Origin: Ceratopteris richardii
Lineage: Eukaryota; Streptophyta; Polypodiopsida; Polypodiales; Pteridaceae
DNA: 64,000 nucleotides
Reading direction: 5' to 3'
Assembly (NCBI GenBank): GCA_020310875.1
Contig: CM035407.1
Coordinates: forward strand, 91,839,132-91,903,131
Part shown: piece after piece, positions 10,072 through 22,002 of the stretch
Layout of the letters: each line of letters starts with the position of its first letter
Numbering within the stretch: the first letter of the stretch is position 1
Position numbers and translations under genes: made by a program
The notes under the pieces: model-generated
What the model saw: the letters and a program-made list of their open reading frames with translations, nothing else
The model's database searches: none
Told to the model about the DNA's origin: nothing

Positions 10072-11787
10072 GTGCAGGTTGAAGTGGAAGAGACACCAAG
10101 ATTTGATCCTGAATGTGAAGAGCCAGAAACCTCAAGGAGTGGAGAACTCAGAAGGTCAACAAGAAATAGGTGGCAACCTACAAGGTATAGTTATGATACT
10201 TCATTTCTAGCCACAAAAGATTATGCTTATATGGTGAATACAGATGAAGACCCTTCTACATATGAAGAGGCAAAAGGTAAGGAAAAATGGGAGAGTGCTA
10301 TGCAGGAAGAATATGATGCACTATTGGAGAATCAAACTTGGGATTTGGTTCCTAAACCAAATAGTCAGAAGATTATTGGATGCAAGTGGGTCTACAAGAC
10401 AAAAAGGTTTGCAGATGGAAGTGTGTCTAGATACAAAGATAGACTTGTTGTCAAAGGCTTTGCTAAGACATATGGTATTGATTATGATGAGACCTATAGT
10501 CCTGTGGCAAAGATGACAACCATAAGGACACTTATTGCTATTGCTGCATGTAAAGGTTGGAAGCTATGTCAACTTGATGTGAAAAATGCTTTTCTGAATG
10601 GTTATATTTCAGATGATGTATTCATGGAGCAACCTCAAGGGTTCAGAGATAAAAGGTATCCAGATCATGTGTGCAAGCTCAAGAGAGCTTTGTATGGCTT
10701 GAAGCAGGCCCCAAGGGCATGGAACTATAGACTTGTGAAGTTCCTAAAAGAACTTGGTTTTCAGGTGTCTAAAGCAGATAGTAGCTTGCTTGTCAGGGCA
10801 AGTGAAAATGGTTTCATATACATGTGCATATATGTTGATGATATAATTCTTACAGGTACAGATGAAGAAGGAATACAAAAGCTTAAGAGGCAAATGGAAA
10901 AGGAGTTCAAGATAAGTGACTTGGGAGACTTATCATACTTCTTGGGCATGGAGATTACATATACTCAACATGGAGTATTTGTGACACAAGAAAGGTATTT
11001 GAAGAACTTGTTAATCAAGTTTAAAATGGATGATTGCAGGGTAGCACCTACACCATTGGAGGTGAATCACAAATTGAGTAAGTATGGAGGTGAAGAATTC
11101 AATGACATGAGACAATATCAGAGTTTGGTTGGTAGCCTTATCTATGCTACTCTAACTAGGCCTGATTTATCATATGCAGTAGGGGTTTTGTCTCAATTTA
11201 TGCATTGCCCAAGGAAAGAACATTGGATTGCAGGACAAAGGGTGTTGAGGTACATTAAGGGTACACTCAATGAAGGTTTGTATTATGGGTTTACCTCAGA
11301 TACAAATATCAAAATTTATAGTGATGCAGATTGGGCAGGTAATCCAGATGATAGAAGATCAACCTATGGATACATGTGTTATGTGGGAGATAAGTTAATC
11401 TCATGGTGTTCTAAGAAGCAACATACAGTTGCTTTGTCTTCTACAGAAGCTGAGTATAAAGGCATGGTTGAAGCTGCAAAGGAAGTAATTTGGGTCAAGA
11501 CATTGATGAAGAGTCTTGACATTGTGCATGGGGTACCAATTATATATGGAGATAACATGAGTTCATTGTATTTAGCTGCTAATCCTGTTTTTCATGCCAG
11601 GACCAAACACATTGAGATTCAGTATCACTTTCTAAGAGAGAAAGTGATGGATAAGGAGATTGAAGTCATACATACTTCAACAAAAGATCAGATAGCTGAT
11701 ATGCTTACAAAAGGTTTGGATGGACCAAAGTTACAAAGGTTCAAAGATATGGCAGGTATAAAGAAGAAAGGAGAAAACCTCAATTGA
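10072..11787 (+). CDS. Copia A reverse transcriptase and RNase H (second part of gag-pol)
   Basis: 571 codons in the same frame as the upstream part, separated from it only by TAG at 10042; the GTG at 10072 is not a real start. RT blocks are [34 protein letters not shown] and the catalytic YVDD at residue 254 (10831-10842). RNase H has SDADWAG, SSTEAEYKG and GDNMSSLYLA. The end is KHIEIQYHFLREKV and ADMLTKGL, as expected for copia. One oddity is RYKDRLVVKGF, where the family block normally reads RYKARLV; copia B keeps the Ala. Unless the stop is read through, this half would not be translated. Confidence 0.93.
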   Translation: MQVEVEETPRFDPECEEPETSRSGELRRSTRNRWQPTRYSYDTSFLATKDYAYMVNTDEDPSTYEEAKGKEKWESAMQEEYDALLENQTWDLVPKPNSQKIIGCKWVYKTKRFADGSVSRYKDRLVVKGFAKTYGIDYDETYSPVAKMTTIRTLIAIAACKGWKLCQLDVKNAFLNGYISDDVFMEQPQGFRDKRYPDHVCKLKRALYGLKQAPRAWNYRLVKFLKELGFQVSKADSSLLVRASENGFIYMCIYVDDIILTGTDEEGIQKLKRQMEKEFKISDLGDLSYFLGMEITYTQHGVFVTQERYLKNLLIKFKMDDCRVAPTPLEVNHKLSKYGGEEFNDMRQYQSLVGSLIYATLTRPDLSYAVGVLSQFMHCPRKEHWIAGQRVLRYIKGTLNEGLYYGFTSDTNIKIYSDADWAGNPDDRRSTYGYMCYVGDKLISWCSKKQHTVALSSTEAEYKGMVEAAKEVIWVKTLMKSLDIVHGVPIIYGDNMSSLYLAANPVFHARTKHIEIQYHFLREKVMDKEIEVIHTSTKDQIADMLTKGLDGPKLQRFKDMAGIKKKGENLN

Positions 11788-11791
11788 TGAT

Positions 11792-11802
11792 TGAGGGGGA
11801 GC
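11792..11802 (+). other. Polypurine tract of copia A
   Basis: TGAGGGGGAGC directly precedes the 3' LTR. The same tract (TTGAGGGGGAGC) precedes the 3' LTR of copia B. It primes plus-strand DNA synthesis in this family. Confidence 0.9.
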
Positions 11803-12826
11803 TGTTGGTGCAGACCAATCACCAATTGAAGGCTTGGAAGGATAAAGAGTGAAGGAAGGATCAACTTTTGAAGCTTGGAAGAAAGGCATATTCAGAGGAT
11901 AAAAGAAGTGTACACATATGTACATTAGTATAGTCATAGGTGACTTAGATCTTTTGTCTGAGTAAGAATCTTGTACAAATTATCTATAAATACTTTGAGA
12001 AAAGTCGGGGCATGTATGAGAGCATATGTAGAAGCCAAGATTGAGGAAGTTAGATGTCATGAGATAGAGAAAAGTTAGTTGAGTTAGCTCTCATCACTCA
12101 GTTGTATTTTTCTGAGTTAATGAAGAAATATTGCGCCCGATCTTTTCGTGTCTGCTCCTTCTGTGTTTGATCAATTGAGAAATCCTTTTGAGGATATCTA
12201 AGTTGTTAGTTAATGAGCCTGTGACCTGAATTTCAGAGTCTAATTGTAAACAGGCTAGGAGAATTGTTAGTAGGAACATTCATATGTGTTGAGTGTCTAC
12301 AGTTCTCTGAAACAGGCGCAAATTTCGAGTTTAATCTTTTGGTCAGTTCTCACTCCATAGTTTAAAGTTTTGTGCAAGCAAGCACTTAATCTTTAAGTTG
12401 GAAGGTGATCTACTCGTGGCTAGAAGCATTTGGTAAAACGGGTCTGATATTGTGAGAACCAAAGTTAAGAAGTTAGGGGTGTCTAAATCGACTTCTCAGA
12501 AGTACAGATTCAGACATAGGTAACTTGTGAAATCAATTTCTCAAGTTATACTAAAGCTTTTGAAGTAATTCAACTTGGAGGTGATGCGCAATCTCTAGGA
12601 AATGATTCGTACAAAGTTTCATCAAAAACTTTACACATTTGATAAGTCAATGTGAAGAAATTCTGCAGCAGACTTTTCTGTGTTTCATCTTCTTCACATA
12701 TTTTCTCAGATTTGATAATTTGGAGATTGGACCTCTAATTTAGTGAAGGTTTTGACTTACTCTTGATATAGAGGTGTTCTAAATTCAAGAGTAGGTTGTT
12801 CTTTTGGAGATTAACACTCTCCATCA
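11803..12826 (+). repeat. 3' LTR of copia element A
   Basis: 1024 bp from TGTTGGTG to CTCCATCA, followed by TAATG (12827-12831), the right copy of the target duplication. Confidence 0.97.
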
Positions 12827-12831
12827 TAATG

Positions 12832-13411
12832 TCCTTCTTTTGAGTTTGCAAGATCACTTGAGTTGCTAAAGTAAGCCTGTGTGAGCCATTGAATTTGGTA
12901 GTTGACTTGATCCACCAAGTGAGCATTCCCATCTTCTCAACATTTGTGAACCGGATGTGAAGAACCGGCACTGCAACTTTGGTGAGATATCTTTACATAT
13001 TTTGCATATGCGTACACTTGAATTGGGAATTGTCATCATTGCTTCTTCCTCCTTGGGAGTGGTAGTTTATTCCTAAACCTTACAATCTCTTGGGTATTGA
13101 GGGCTGATCATCTTGATCTAAATGCCTCCACGGAGATTGGCAAGTGGGCGATCCTTATCATGCCACCCATTCCATCGACTATTGAAGCAACAACGATTGC
13201 ACATACACATCATATTCTTAGCAATTGTTGTATTTAGGATTTTGAAAAATTGAGAAGCAATTTATCAAAAATTCACATGTGCACATTTATTAAACCTCTT
13301 CTTCAAGCCGTGATCGGTAAGGTTTCTTCATATTCTCAAACTTTTTGGTTTAATTGCATATCTTTAGGACACTATAAATCAACAAAACTAGACACCAATT
13401 AGCTTGTCGAT
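12832..13411. other. Unassigned stretch before a gypsy gag remnant
   Basis: No coding or RNA feature recognised. The first bases continue the pre-insertion sequence of copia A. It may be leader or LTR of the gypsy remnant that follows, but I find no primer-binding site or LTR pair. Confidence 0.4.
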
Positions 13412-15720
13412 TTGGTAGTTGAACAAAAAGAGAGGGTTAAGAAAGAAGTTCAAGACATTATTAGAATTGTTCAATTTAAATCACATCATCAAGAAGAAAG
13501 AAAAATGGATGAATTATTCAAGAATATGATGAATGAAAACCAAGGAAAAAAGGTTGTGGAAACCTTATTAAGAGATAAATGCAAGTTTAAGGGGTAAATG
13601 TTACAAATTATCTCGATACATTTGAAGGTTTACCTAAGCTACATGGATTTCTAGAATCTAAGTGGATAATGTACCTAGGTAGGCTTACAATAGGAACAAT
13701 TATGGCTATAATTGAATCTCATAATGAACTTGAATGGGAAGAGTTTAGGAAGCTGCTACATAAAGAGTTCTATTCAGAAGACTATAGCCAGCATAGCAAA
13801 GAGGGTTTCATGAAGTGGATTAGCTTCACAAAGCCCCAAGTTAAAATTACCCAACTTCATGATGAATTTACGAAACGTTTTTCAAAATTACCAGAGAATG
13901 ATAGGGTAGGCCTTACTTTTGATATACTATTATACTTTCTTAAGATTTTGGCTCTAGATGTAAGAATTGAGGTTGAGCGAAGACTTGAGGAGCCAGGTAA
14001 ACAGTATGGACTTACTAAACATTGGGCTATTGTTAAGGAAGTGGTTGAGGCAGTTGCACATATGAAGTAATGTCAATCTCTTCTTTATGAATCAGTGCCT
14101 AATCTATCTCCTAATTTCCCCTCTACGCATGAACCTAGAGAGACTCATATAACTACAAAGGTTGAACAATCAACATCTACATCAAAGGCACCAACTAATT
14201 TACAATTTGAAATCTTATTTAATAAATTAGATAATATGATGCAAATGCATGCAAATATATCAAAGGAAGTGTCTTACTTACAAATTGCAGTCTATGCACT
14301 AAATTCTCAAGATAAATCCTTTACAAAAACTCAACCTACTGAATTTCCGCAGACAATTGCAACATTTGATCCTCAAATTGTTCCACAACCTATTCCTCAA
14401 TGACCAATCAAAGAAACTTTAATGAGCATAGGACTCCCAAAATTCGGAGATGTGTTTGGTGTGATTCCATTGACCATCTCACCTATACTCATGAGGCTTT
14501 AAAGGAAGCTAAGGAACGAAGACTTGTCATGAATATTGACAAAAAGCTGTGTGATTATAGGACACATCTTCCTTTAGTTGTGAATTGGGAAAAAAGAGAG
14601 ATGCAAAAAATTTATGAGAATCTTTCTAAATCAAAGAAAGGGTCTCCTACATTAAAATTAGAGTGTGTAGAGAGTGATTTTGAAAGTGATCAATCTAGAG
14701 AAACAAGAAATTATTCTATTGAAGCTCTAATTAAAGCTAGAGATGATAACATGCAAAAGACTGCTTGGAATTCACCTGTTGATCAATTCTCTATATATTC
14801 ACATATTGCAAATGTTGAAGAGAAGAGAAACCAAGATGATGAACAATTCATAAATGATTCACGAAGAAGAACTGCAATGCAACAAATGAGAGAAGAACCA
14901 AAACCAAGGAAGGTTCAATTTGAACAAAGATAAAGTTCAAGAGCAAGTGAACAAAGAAGAAAGGAAATTAAAGAAGGTAAAAAACCTATGATAAGTGATC
15001 CAAAACAAACTAATGAAAAATCAAAGGAAACTCCAATTGATGAAAAAAAACGATGAAAAACAACCTGATGAAAAACAATTAAATAAACCTATGAGAACTC
15101 CAAAAGCTATTCTAATATCTGACCTTGAGCAAAAAATTGATTCAAAAGAGATATTATATGATATTTTGTTAAAAAGCTTAGTGAACATGACACTTGAGTA
15201 GATATTTTCAATTGCTAAAATTAAATTCAAAGAGAAATTTATGAAGTTAATCAAAAGGAAGAGATTCCCTCTTACACAAAAGGTGGAAATACAAGATGTT
15301 GTTGACGTGACTCAATTGATGTAAGATTCTCTTTCTTTTGATTCGGATGAAGAAGATCAAAGTTCTTGCAAAGTTAATAGAAATTGTTTAAGTCCAATTA
15401 CGCCAGATGATGAAAGCAAACATCTTGAAAGTAACTTTAGGAAAAGAATTTGGGCAAGAGGCACACTAGAGATGAAGATCAATTTAGGTGATAAAAAGAA
15501 ATCATATTCCTCTTTAGCTCTGATTGATTCTAGGTCAGAGATTAATGTGATTTCAAAAGAGTTATATGATAGATGTAAATGGCCGATAGATAAAAATCAT
15601 GGTTGGATTATGAGAACTACAAATAATGGATGTGGTTCACTCTTAGGAGCATGTGCAAATATACCTGTGATGATAGGCAGAATCTTTGAGACATTTCACT
15701 TCTTCATCCAAGATAATTAT
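13412..15720 (+). pseudogene. Decayed Ty3/gypsy gag-protease
   Basis: Open stretches at 13412-13597, 13669-14070, 14095-14403, 14400-14933, 14995-15201 and 15472-15720 read in order as a gypsy Gag and protease. The Gag core is around LDTFEGLPKLHGFLESKW (about 13610) and EWEEFRKLLHKEFYSEDY. A broken zinc knuckle follows (CVWCDSIDHLTYTHEAL, last Cys replaced). The protease block is ALIDSRSEINVISKELYDR, where the active-site triplet DSG is DSR. At least three frameshifts and stops break it. It ends at 15720, exactly where a minus-strand copia LTR begins, so that insertion probably cut it. RT and integrase are not attached. A gypsy pol remnant in the same orientation resumes at 19325, but I cannot show that both are one element. 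Confidence 0.7.
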
Positions 15721-16018
15721 TGTTGTGTGTGTGTGTGTGTAGAAGTGCGAGGGACACACAAGAAGCACACACAAGGAGCATAAATGTAGCATGAAACACG
15801 GAGAAGACGGATGGCTAGAATAGATCTCTCTATTGATGATGAACTGAACTGAAGTAACATCTAAATAATGTCCCAAAGTACAAAGTACCAGCACATATGA
15901 GTGAATCATGTATGTGGTAACATGGGAAAAAAACTCTAGCCAACACTAGAGTAAAAAGTGCACATGTATAGGGAAAAGTTTCACATCAAAGCTACTCAAG
16001 GAACACATAAGTGTAACA
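15721..16018 (-). repeat. 3' LTR of copia remnant C
   Basis: On the minus strand, a polypurine tract TTAGGGGGGTTTT (16019-16031) is followed by TGTTACAC at 16018. The other end is ACAACA at 15721, giving a TG..CA unit of 298 bp. A GT microsatellite (about 15724-15741) lies at its distal end. No second LTR or target duplication is found. Confidence 0.6.
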
Positions 16019-16066
16019 AAAACCCCCCTAAAGTGAATGATGTGAACACATATAGGGAGTGACAGA

Positions 16067-17940
16067 TCAGCCCCCACAAGGTAATAAGCCTAAAGCTTTG
16101 CGAAAAGCTTCAAACTTTTCCCTTGGAAGAGCTTTGGTGAATATGTCTGTCACATTATCTTGTGTAGGCACATATACCAAATCTCTTGCATGAAGGGGCT
16201 CTCTCACATAGTGATAATGCACCTCAATATGTTTGGTCCGTGCATGAAACACTGGGTTTTGTGCAATAGCCAATGCACTCTAACTATCAGTGAGAATATG
16301 CATAGTAGCATCAATCTCCATATAAAGATCCATCAATAGGTGTCTCAGCCATATACACTCCATTGTAGCTATGAAAACTGCTCTCTACTCAGCTTCACAA
16401 CTGGATGTTGCCATTAAGGTTGCTTCTTACTCAACCAAGATATGCATGAGTCTCCAAGGAAAAAGCAATTACCACTAGTGGACACGTGAGTATCATAATA
16501 ACCAGCCCAATCACTATCTATAAAAAGCATGCAAGCATGGCTGAATATCTCTTCCATAAAAGAGACCTAAGCTCAAAGTGCCTTTGAGATATCTAAACAC
16601 ACATTTCACTGCTTGCCAATTCTTAGTGCCAAGGCTATGCATGAATCGACTCAATTGGGAAACTGCATACTGTATATCGGGCCTTGTGTTGCATGCATAT
16701 ATAAGATATCCCATAGCTTGTTGATAAAGAGAAGTGTCAAATGCATCACTGGAATCCTCAACTGAGAACCTTAATCCTATCTCAACTGGTGTGGAAACTA
16801 GTTTGCAATCCTCAAATTCAAAATGCTGAAGTAGTTTTTCAACATACTTTGCTTGATCCATAACAATTCCCCCCTCAATGGATACAAACTGGATGCCAAG
16901 ATAGTAGCTCAAAAGACCAAGATAAGTGACATCAAAAGTATGCTGCAAATCAGCCATAGGAATGTCAAGTTTTGCATCACATGACCAAGTCAAGAGTATT
17001 TCATCGACATAACGAACAACCACTGTAAGATCAGCCCCATCTTTGCATACATAGAGTGTACTTTCAATTGGACTACACGTGAAGCCAAGAGCAATCAAGT
17101 GCTTATGGATTTTGTCAGACCATGCATGTGGAGCTTGCTTGAGACCATACAAGGCTTTATGCAAGTGATTAACCATATTCTCTTTCCCTTTCATAGCAAA
17201 TCCTGGAGGTTGCTTCACATAGACCTCTTCTTGCAAATCACCATTCAAGAAGGCTGTTTTTATGTCCAACTGATGCACTTTCCAACCTCGATGGGCAACC
17301 AATGCAACCACGATATGAATGGTAGTCATGCATGAAGTAGGTGCAAAAGTCTCCTCATAGTCAATGCCCTATTGTTGTACATATGCTTTGGCAACCAATC
17401 TAGCTTTGTAGCGATCAATGCCACCATCACACTTTCTATTAATCTTGTAAACCCACTTTGTATGAATGGCATTCTTTCCTTTTGGCAATTCACATAACTT
17501 TCAAGTACCATTCCTATGTATGAAATCCATTTCTGATTGCATAGCACTCATCCATTGTGGATCATCACATGCATCTTCAAAAGCAAATGGCTCTTCATTA
17601 CATGTTGTTGCAATAGGAGAGTAATCCACAAAATTACTTGATGCATGGTGAGAGCTTGATCTTGTTCTACCAAGTAAATGTGCACTCAATTTGCTATCTT
17701 ACAAGGTTTGTTTCAGCCACTTTGGCATACTTTCTGCACTCTTGATAGACATATGTTCATTATCTAATACATCTTCAACATGTACATCATGCATGGGCTG
17801 AATTTCATGCTCATTTTCACCCATATTTTGATGCAAATGTTCAGCCATATGTGGCAAGAAATTTCCAGCAATTTTGACAATTTTTGGCTCAAAAATTTCA
17901 GCCATGTTTGGCTGGAAATTCTCTGCATTTTTAGTGATTC
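16067..17940 (-). pseudogene. Decayed copia C pol (linker, RT, RNase H)
   Basis: Read on the minus strand, the integrase-RT linker (MPKWLKQTL, LLGRTRSSSHHASS, about 17905-17640) leads into RT ([35 protein letters not shown]). RNase H follows, then the C-terminus TKHIEVHYHYVRE and DIFTKALP at 16067-16273. The RT active site reads YVDE instead of YVDD, and several stops interrupt the frame. Gag, protease and the integrase core are missing from this piece. It lies directly upstream (in minus orientation) of its polypurine tract and LTR. It inserted next to the gypsy gag-protease remnant on its left. Confidence 0.85.
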
Positions 17941-19060
17941 ATCACTCCTAAGTATGATGCTTGGAATTGAAAGAAACTTGGAGAAGCTTGTAGAAGGTAG
18001 AAAAGTGTGTTTCGAAGTGATGAGGTTTGGTCTAGCCAACCAGCACAAGACTACCCTTGAGCTTATGGACACTCAAATAGACCTTATAGGCGTGCGATAA
18101 GTGCAAAGAAACACACCACGTACTTTGGAGCATCAAGGAGAATGAGTCGATACAAAACAGACAGGTTCGCGGGTCGACTAGCTCAAAAAACTTACTATCT
18201 ATCGAAGAGACAATGAACTTCAAATGCCCATAGAGACTACCCTGATTACAATTAGAAAAACTCCTTTTATGGAGTGATACACATAAGTTTCAGTGTATAG
18301 AATGCACAAAAGTATAAGGAATAAGCAAAATATGTTATAGGAATGAATGAGACATTCACCGGTGGTACTTCCTATTTTTTATGAATACGTAGAGATTGAC
18401 CACGAGAGAGAAAAACTCAGTTTTCTCCCAATCTACTAAACCAAATGCTATGAAAATTTATATGCATAAAGTAGACACTAATATCTTTCCAGTGAGTCAT
18501 CTTGCACTCAATTGGACGCTCTAGAGAGAGAGCAGCAACCTTTGCAAGATTACTATTGGTGAAGAAGATGATGCAGAGAATTGAAGGAGCAAGACAATGA
18601 TGGTCACAAGTGTATGTATAATGCTTCCATGTATTGCACAAGTGATTTCAAGTCTTTATATAGACTCTAGGAGTGTTCCATGACTTCTACAAGTGGAGTT
18701 TGAATTCAAATGAAGGTGGGAATGGTTGTTGGAGGGAATCAATTCACTTTCCTACAATCTAGGAAAAGTGAAGATCTAGTTTGATCTACTTTTAGGTGAT
18801 TGATTGCTTGATTGAATGAAACTTCAACCACCACAAATTGGTGGGACTTGGGCTCTATATTTCTACCTTTACATGTGTAAAGCTCAAGGCTTTTACAACG
18901 GTAAATGAACCATAAAAAATCTCTCAAAAAATGCAATAAATGAGCATAAGAAAAAGAACTCTCCAATGGATATTCTTTTGATGTGATAGCCTTGGATGTA
19001 GATCAAATCCACCTCAAGCATAGTGTAAGCTTGATGTTCTAATAGGAATGGTCATAAGCC
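17941..19060. other. Unassigned stretch
   Basis: No family recognised. A TATA-like TCTATATAAAG is readable on the minus strand near 18655-18665, which would suit an LTR promoter, but no LTR pair or coding sequence is seen. Confidence 0.4.
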
Positions 19061-19061
19061 T

Positions 19062-19180
19062 ATGGTTATTCATATGCGTGTGTTTGGTTTTTTGGCATAT
19101 GCTCTTGTGCCATCACAACAACGTCACAAACTTGATGACAAGGAAAAGAAATGTATATTTGTTGGTTTTCAAGAAGTGTT
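19062..19180 (+). pseudogene. Copia integrase C-terminal scrap (+)
   Basis: About 40 codons matching the copia block after the integrase core: MRVFGFLAYALVPSQQRHKL, then KKCIFVGF. Copia A carries the equivalent RVFGCVAYAYVPSQLRHKL. It is cut on both sides and lies head-to-head with another integrase scrap on the opposite strand. Confidence 0.8.
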
Positions 19181-19192
19181 CTATTTTTATGC

Positions 19193-19332
19193 TCGACAAC
19201 ACCATTTTGCTAAGGTGTATATGGCACTGTACATTGGTGTGAAATACCTCTTTCACAAAGAAAATCATTAAAGTCATGTGACATGTATTCACCACCATGA
19301 TCTGTGTGTAGAGTCAAAAGCTTTTGTGAAGA
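19193..19332 (-). pseudogene. Copia integrase core scrap (-)
   Basis: Read on the minus strand, LLTLHTDHGGEYMSHDF, LCERGISHQCTVPYTP, a stop, then QNGVVE. This covers the second Asp and the Glu of the D,D-35-E triad. In an intact element this block lies upstream of the FGFLAYALVPS block found next to it on the plus strand, so the pair records an inversion or the junction of two fragments. Confidence 0.8.
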
Positions 19333-21785
19333 CACTGCCAAGATAAAAGAAGAAATCGAATTATTGATTGAAGCAGGATTCATATATGAAATAGAGCATA
19401 TAGAGTGGGTATCCCCCATTGTAGTAGTCCCTAAGAAGAATGGGCAATTACATGTATGCATTAACTTGAAGAAAGTTAACAAAGCAACCATATGGATAGC
19501 TACCCTTTGCCAGTCATAGAGAATTTACTTGAATGTGTAGCATGCAAGGAAGTTTCTAGCTTTCTTCATGGGTTTTTGGGGTATGATCAAGTAGCTTGAA
19601 GACCAACACAAGAGAACTTTTGCTACCAAATGGGGTATCTTTGCATTTAGGGTGATGCCTTTTGGGCTCACTAATGCACCTACTACTTTTCAACGATTGA
19701 TGTACAATGTGTTCAAGAGTTTTTTGACAAAGAATCTAGAGATTTATATAGATGACATGTGTGCCCATTCCCATAAGAGACAAACGCACATCCTTGAATT
19801 TAGGAAGATTTTTTACAAATGCAACGAATATCCATTATGTCTAAACCCTAAAAAAATGTCTCTTTATGGTAAGACGAGGTAAGATATTAGGCCACATTGT
19901 ATCCAAGAATGGTATATCAATTGACAAAGCAATAATAGAATTTTCTAGACCTAGGGCAGTCAAAGAAGTGTAGGCATTTATGGGACATTGTGGATATTAG
20001 CAACACTTTATTGCCAAGTCTTTGTGCACTCTCTTAACTAACTTCAAATGGAATGATGCATGTGAAACTTCTTTCACTGAGCTAAAAAGGACATTGGGCT
20101 CAGCCCCTATTTCAACCATACCAGACTAGAATAAGCCATTCCATGTCCACATAGATGCCTCCAATTATGTAGTTGGGTGTGTATTGGCAGATTCGACTGG
20201 AGAGGGAAACATAAATCTCTTCATAGCATATGTGATTAGGAAGTTGAATGATGCTAAAAGAAATTACACTACAACTAAGAGGGAGGGCTTAGGGATGGAC
20301 TATGTAGTAAAGAAATTGAGACATTATTTGTGGGCAAACAAGTTCAAGTTTTTCACAGACCACCAAGCATTGCTATACCTAGTGAGCAAGCCTTGCAATA
20401 CAAGGAGATTAGTAAGATGGTTTATCTTACTAATGGAATATGATTTCTAGGTGGTATTCAAGAAAGAGAAGACCCATCTTTGAGTTGAGCATCTTTCATT
20501 ACTAACCACAGGAGAAGCACCACAAGGAATATGTGATGAATCATGAGATGTCTACTAGTTCAATCTATAAGTAGTGCCAAAATGGGCCAAAAAACTTGTT
20601 TTGATCCTGACATTTAGACCTAAGAATTCCAAAGTTCACGCTAGGGAAGAAGAGGTAGTCAAATCATAGAGATACCAAAAAATGGTTGGAGGTATTTATA
20701 AGAAAAATGATTAGGAAATTCTTGCTTTCTGTGTGGAAGAACCAAAGTACAAAAAATGGTTGCAGTTAGCACATGTAGGTGCCATTAAGAAACGTTATTC
20801 TAAACAATGCACTCTACAAAATCTCCAAATATTAGGGGTGTAGTGGCCCACAATGGAAGCAGATGTCCATAGGTTGTGCAAGAACTGCCCAACTTGTATT
20901 AGCATACCTCCAGTGGAACATGCCACTTTGTATCAATTGTTGTTAATACCACATTGGAGTGCTCCCTTAGTAGATTTTTTGTGTACTAAAACTTTCCCAC
21001 ACATTAGCAAGATGGAGAAATCTAGACTAGGAGGCTCAAGACTCCAAACACATTGGTGATAATATGTACAAGAGAGGATCATAGGGATACCTAAGCCAAT
21101 GTGTCCATCAGAGCGAATACTTGAGAATCCTAGAAACTACACACCGAGGTGTTGCAAGAGGACATTTTGGGCTAGATTAGCTAATTAAAGCCATACTATT
21201 TTCAAGACTATGGTGGACCACTCTTCATATGGATGCACATACTTGTGAAGAGATGTGAAACATGTCAACGAACCTAGTGCCCAATATGCACAGATGAGAT
21301 GCCATTGAGACCCATGATGGCAGGACATGCATTCTCTAAGTGGGGCACAGATTTTGTTGGACTGATTAGCCCTCTTGCAAGAGGCTCTCACACCGAATAT
21401 TTAATTGTAGCTATGGACATCTCACCCAATGGGTAGAGGTCAAGGCCACCAAGAGGAATCATGCACAAAAAATGGCAAAATTCTTGTTTGAAAACATTTT
21501 TACCATATATGGGTTGCCTATAGAGCTAGTGAGAGATAGAGGGACTCACTTTCTAAATGAAGTAATTGAATATTTGTTGCAAGATTTTATGGTGATTCAC
21601 AAGAAGTTTGTACCATATCATCCTCAAACCAATGGACATGCAAAGAGTACTGACAAAATCGTGTGCAATGTCATGGCCAAGCTCATAAACAACAAATGCT
21701 CTGAATGAAACAAACAAGTGCACCATGTTGTTTGGGCATATTGAGTGGCCTACAAGATGATACTCAATGCAACTCCCTTTTAGAT
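19325..21785 (+). pseudogene. Decayed gypsy pol (RT to integrase), gypsy 1 family
   Basis: Begins inside RT (IKEEIELLIEAGFIYEIEH, WVSPIVVVPKKNG) and continues through MPFGLTNAPTTFQRLM and the active site YIDDM (about 19747). RNase H follows (RNYTTTKREGLGM, FFTDHQALLYLVSKPCNTR), then two zinc-binding modules in a row (about 20670-20900 and 21060-21275), then the integrase core (LPIELVRDRGTHFLNEV, YHPQTNGHAKST). Many stops and frameshifts are present. Sequence and order match gypsy element 1 at 38.0-40.9 kb, including the duplicated module, so they are one family. The 5' end is truncated against a copia scrap; the 3' end is cut by a copia LTR at 21786. Confidence 0.85.
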
Positions 21786-21927
21786 TGTTGGAGTTAGACA
21801 TCTACGAAAGCACACAAACAGCAGAAGAAAGAAGAAGAAGCTTGCAGCACAACACACAATACTGAATGTATTACTAGAGAATCGGTGGTCCTAGTGTGTT
21901 CACACACATCACTACCTAAATATATCA
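21786..21927 (-). repeat. Possible short 3' LTR of a minus-strand copia remnant
   Basis: On the minus strand, AAGGGGGATTAT precedes TGATATATTTAGG at 21927, and the unit ends CTCCAACA at 21786. This gives a 142-bp TG..CA segment immediately after decayed copia pol. It interrupts the gypsy integrase, which stops at 21785. Boundaries are tentative because no partner LTR exists here. Confidence 0.45.
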
Positions 21928-22002
21928 ATAATCCCCCTTGGGAGTGATGCGGTGAACAAGGAGCTGGCACTCATGTATAAGGAAGTGCCAAGCTATGTGG
22001 AA

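Larger units (their letters stand above)
6380..12826 (+). mobile_element. Copia element A, near-intact, TSD TAATG
   Basis: Complete Ty1/copia LTR retrotransposon of 6447 bp. It has two 1024-bp LTRs starting TGTTGGTG and ending CTCCATCA, an initiator-Met primer site, a gag-pol frame broken by one TAG, and a polypurine tract. The 5-bp target duplication TAATG is seen at 6375-6379 and 12827-12831. By eye the LTRs differ at about four sites, all G/A transitions (GAAAGACAT/GAAAGGCAT, GCACCC/GCGCCC, TTGAAGG/TTGGAGG, GGAGATG/GGAAATG), so the insertion is recent. It belongs to the same family as copia element B at 41388-47843. Confidence 0.97.
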
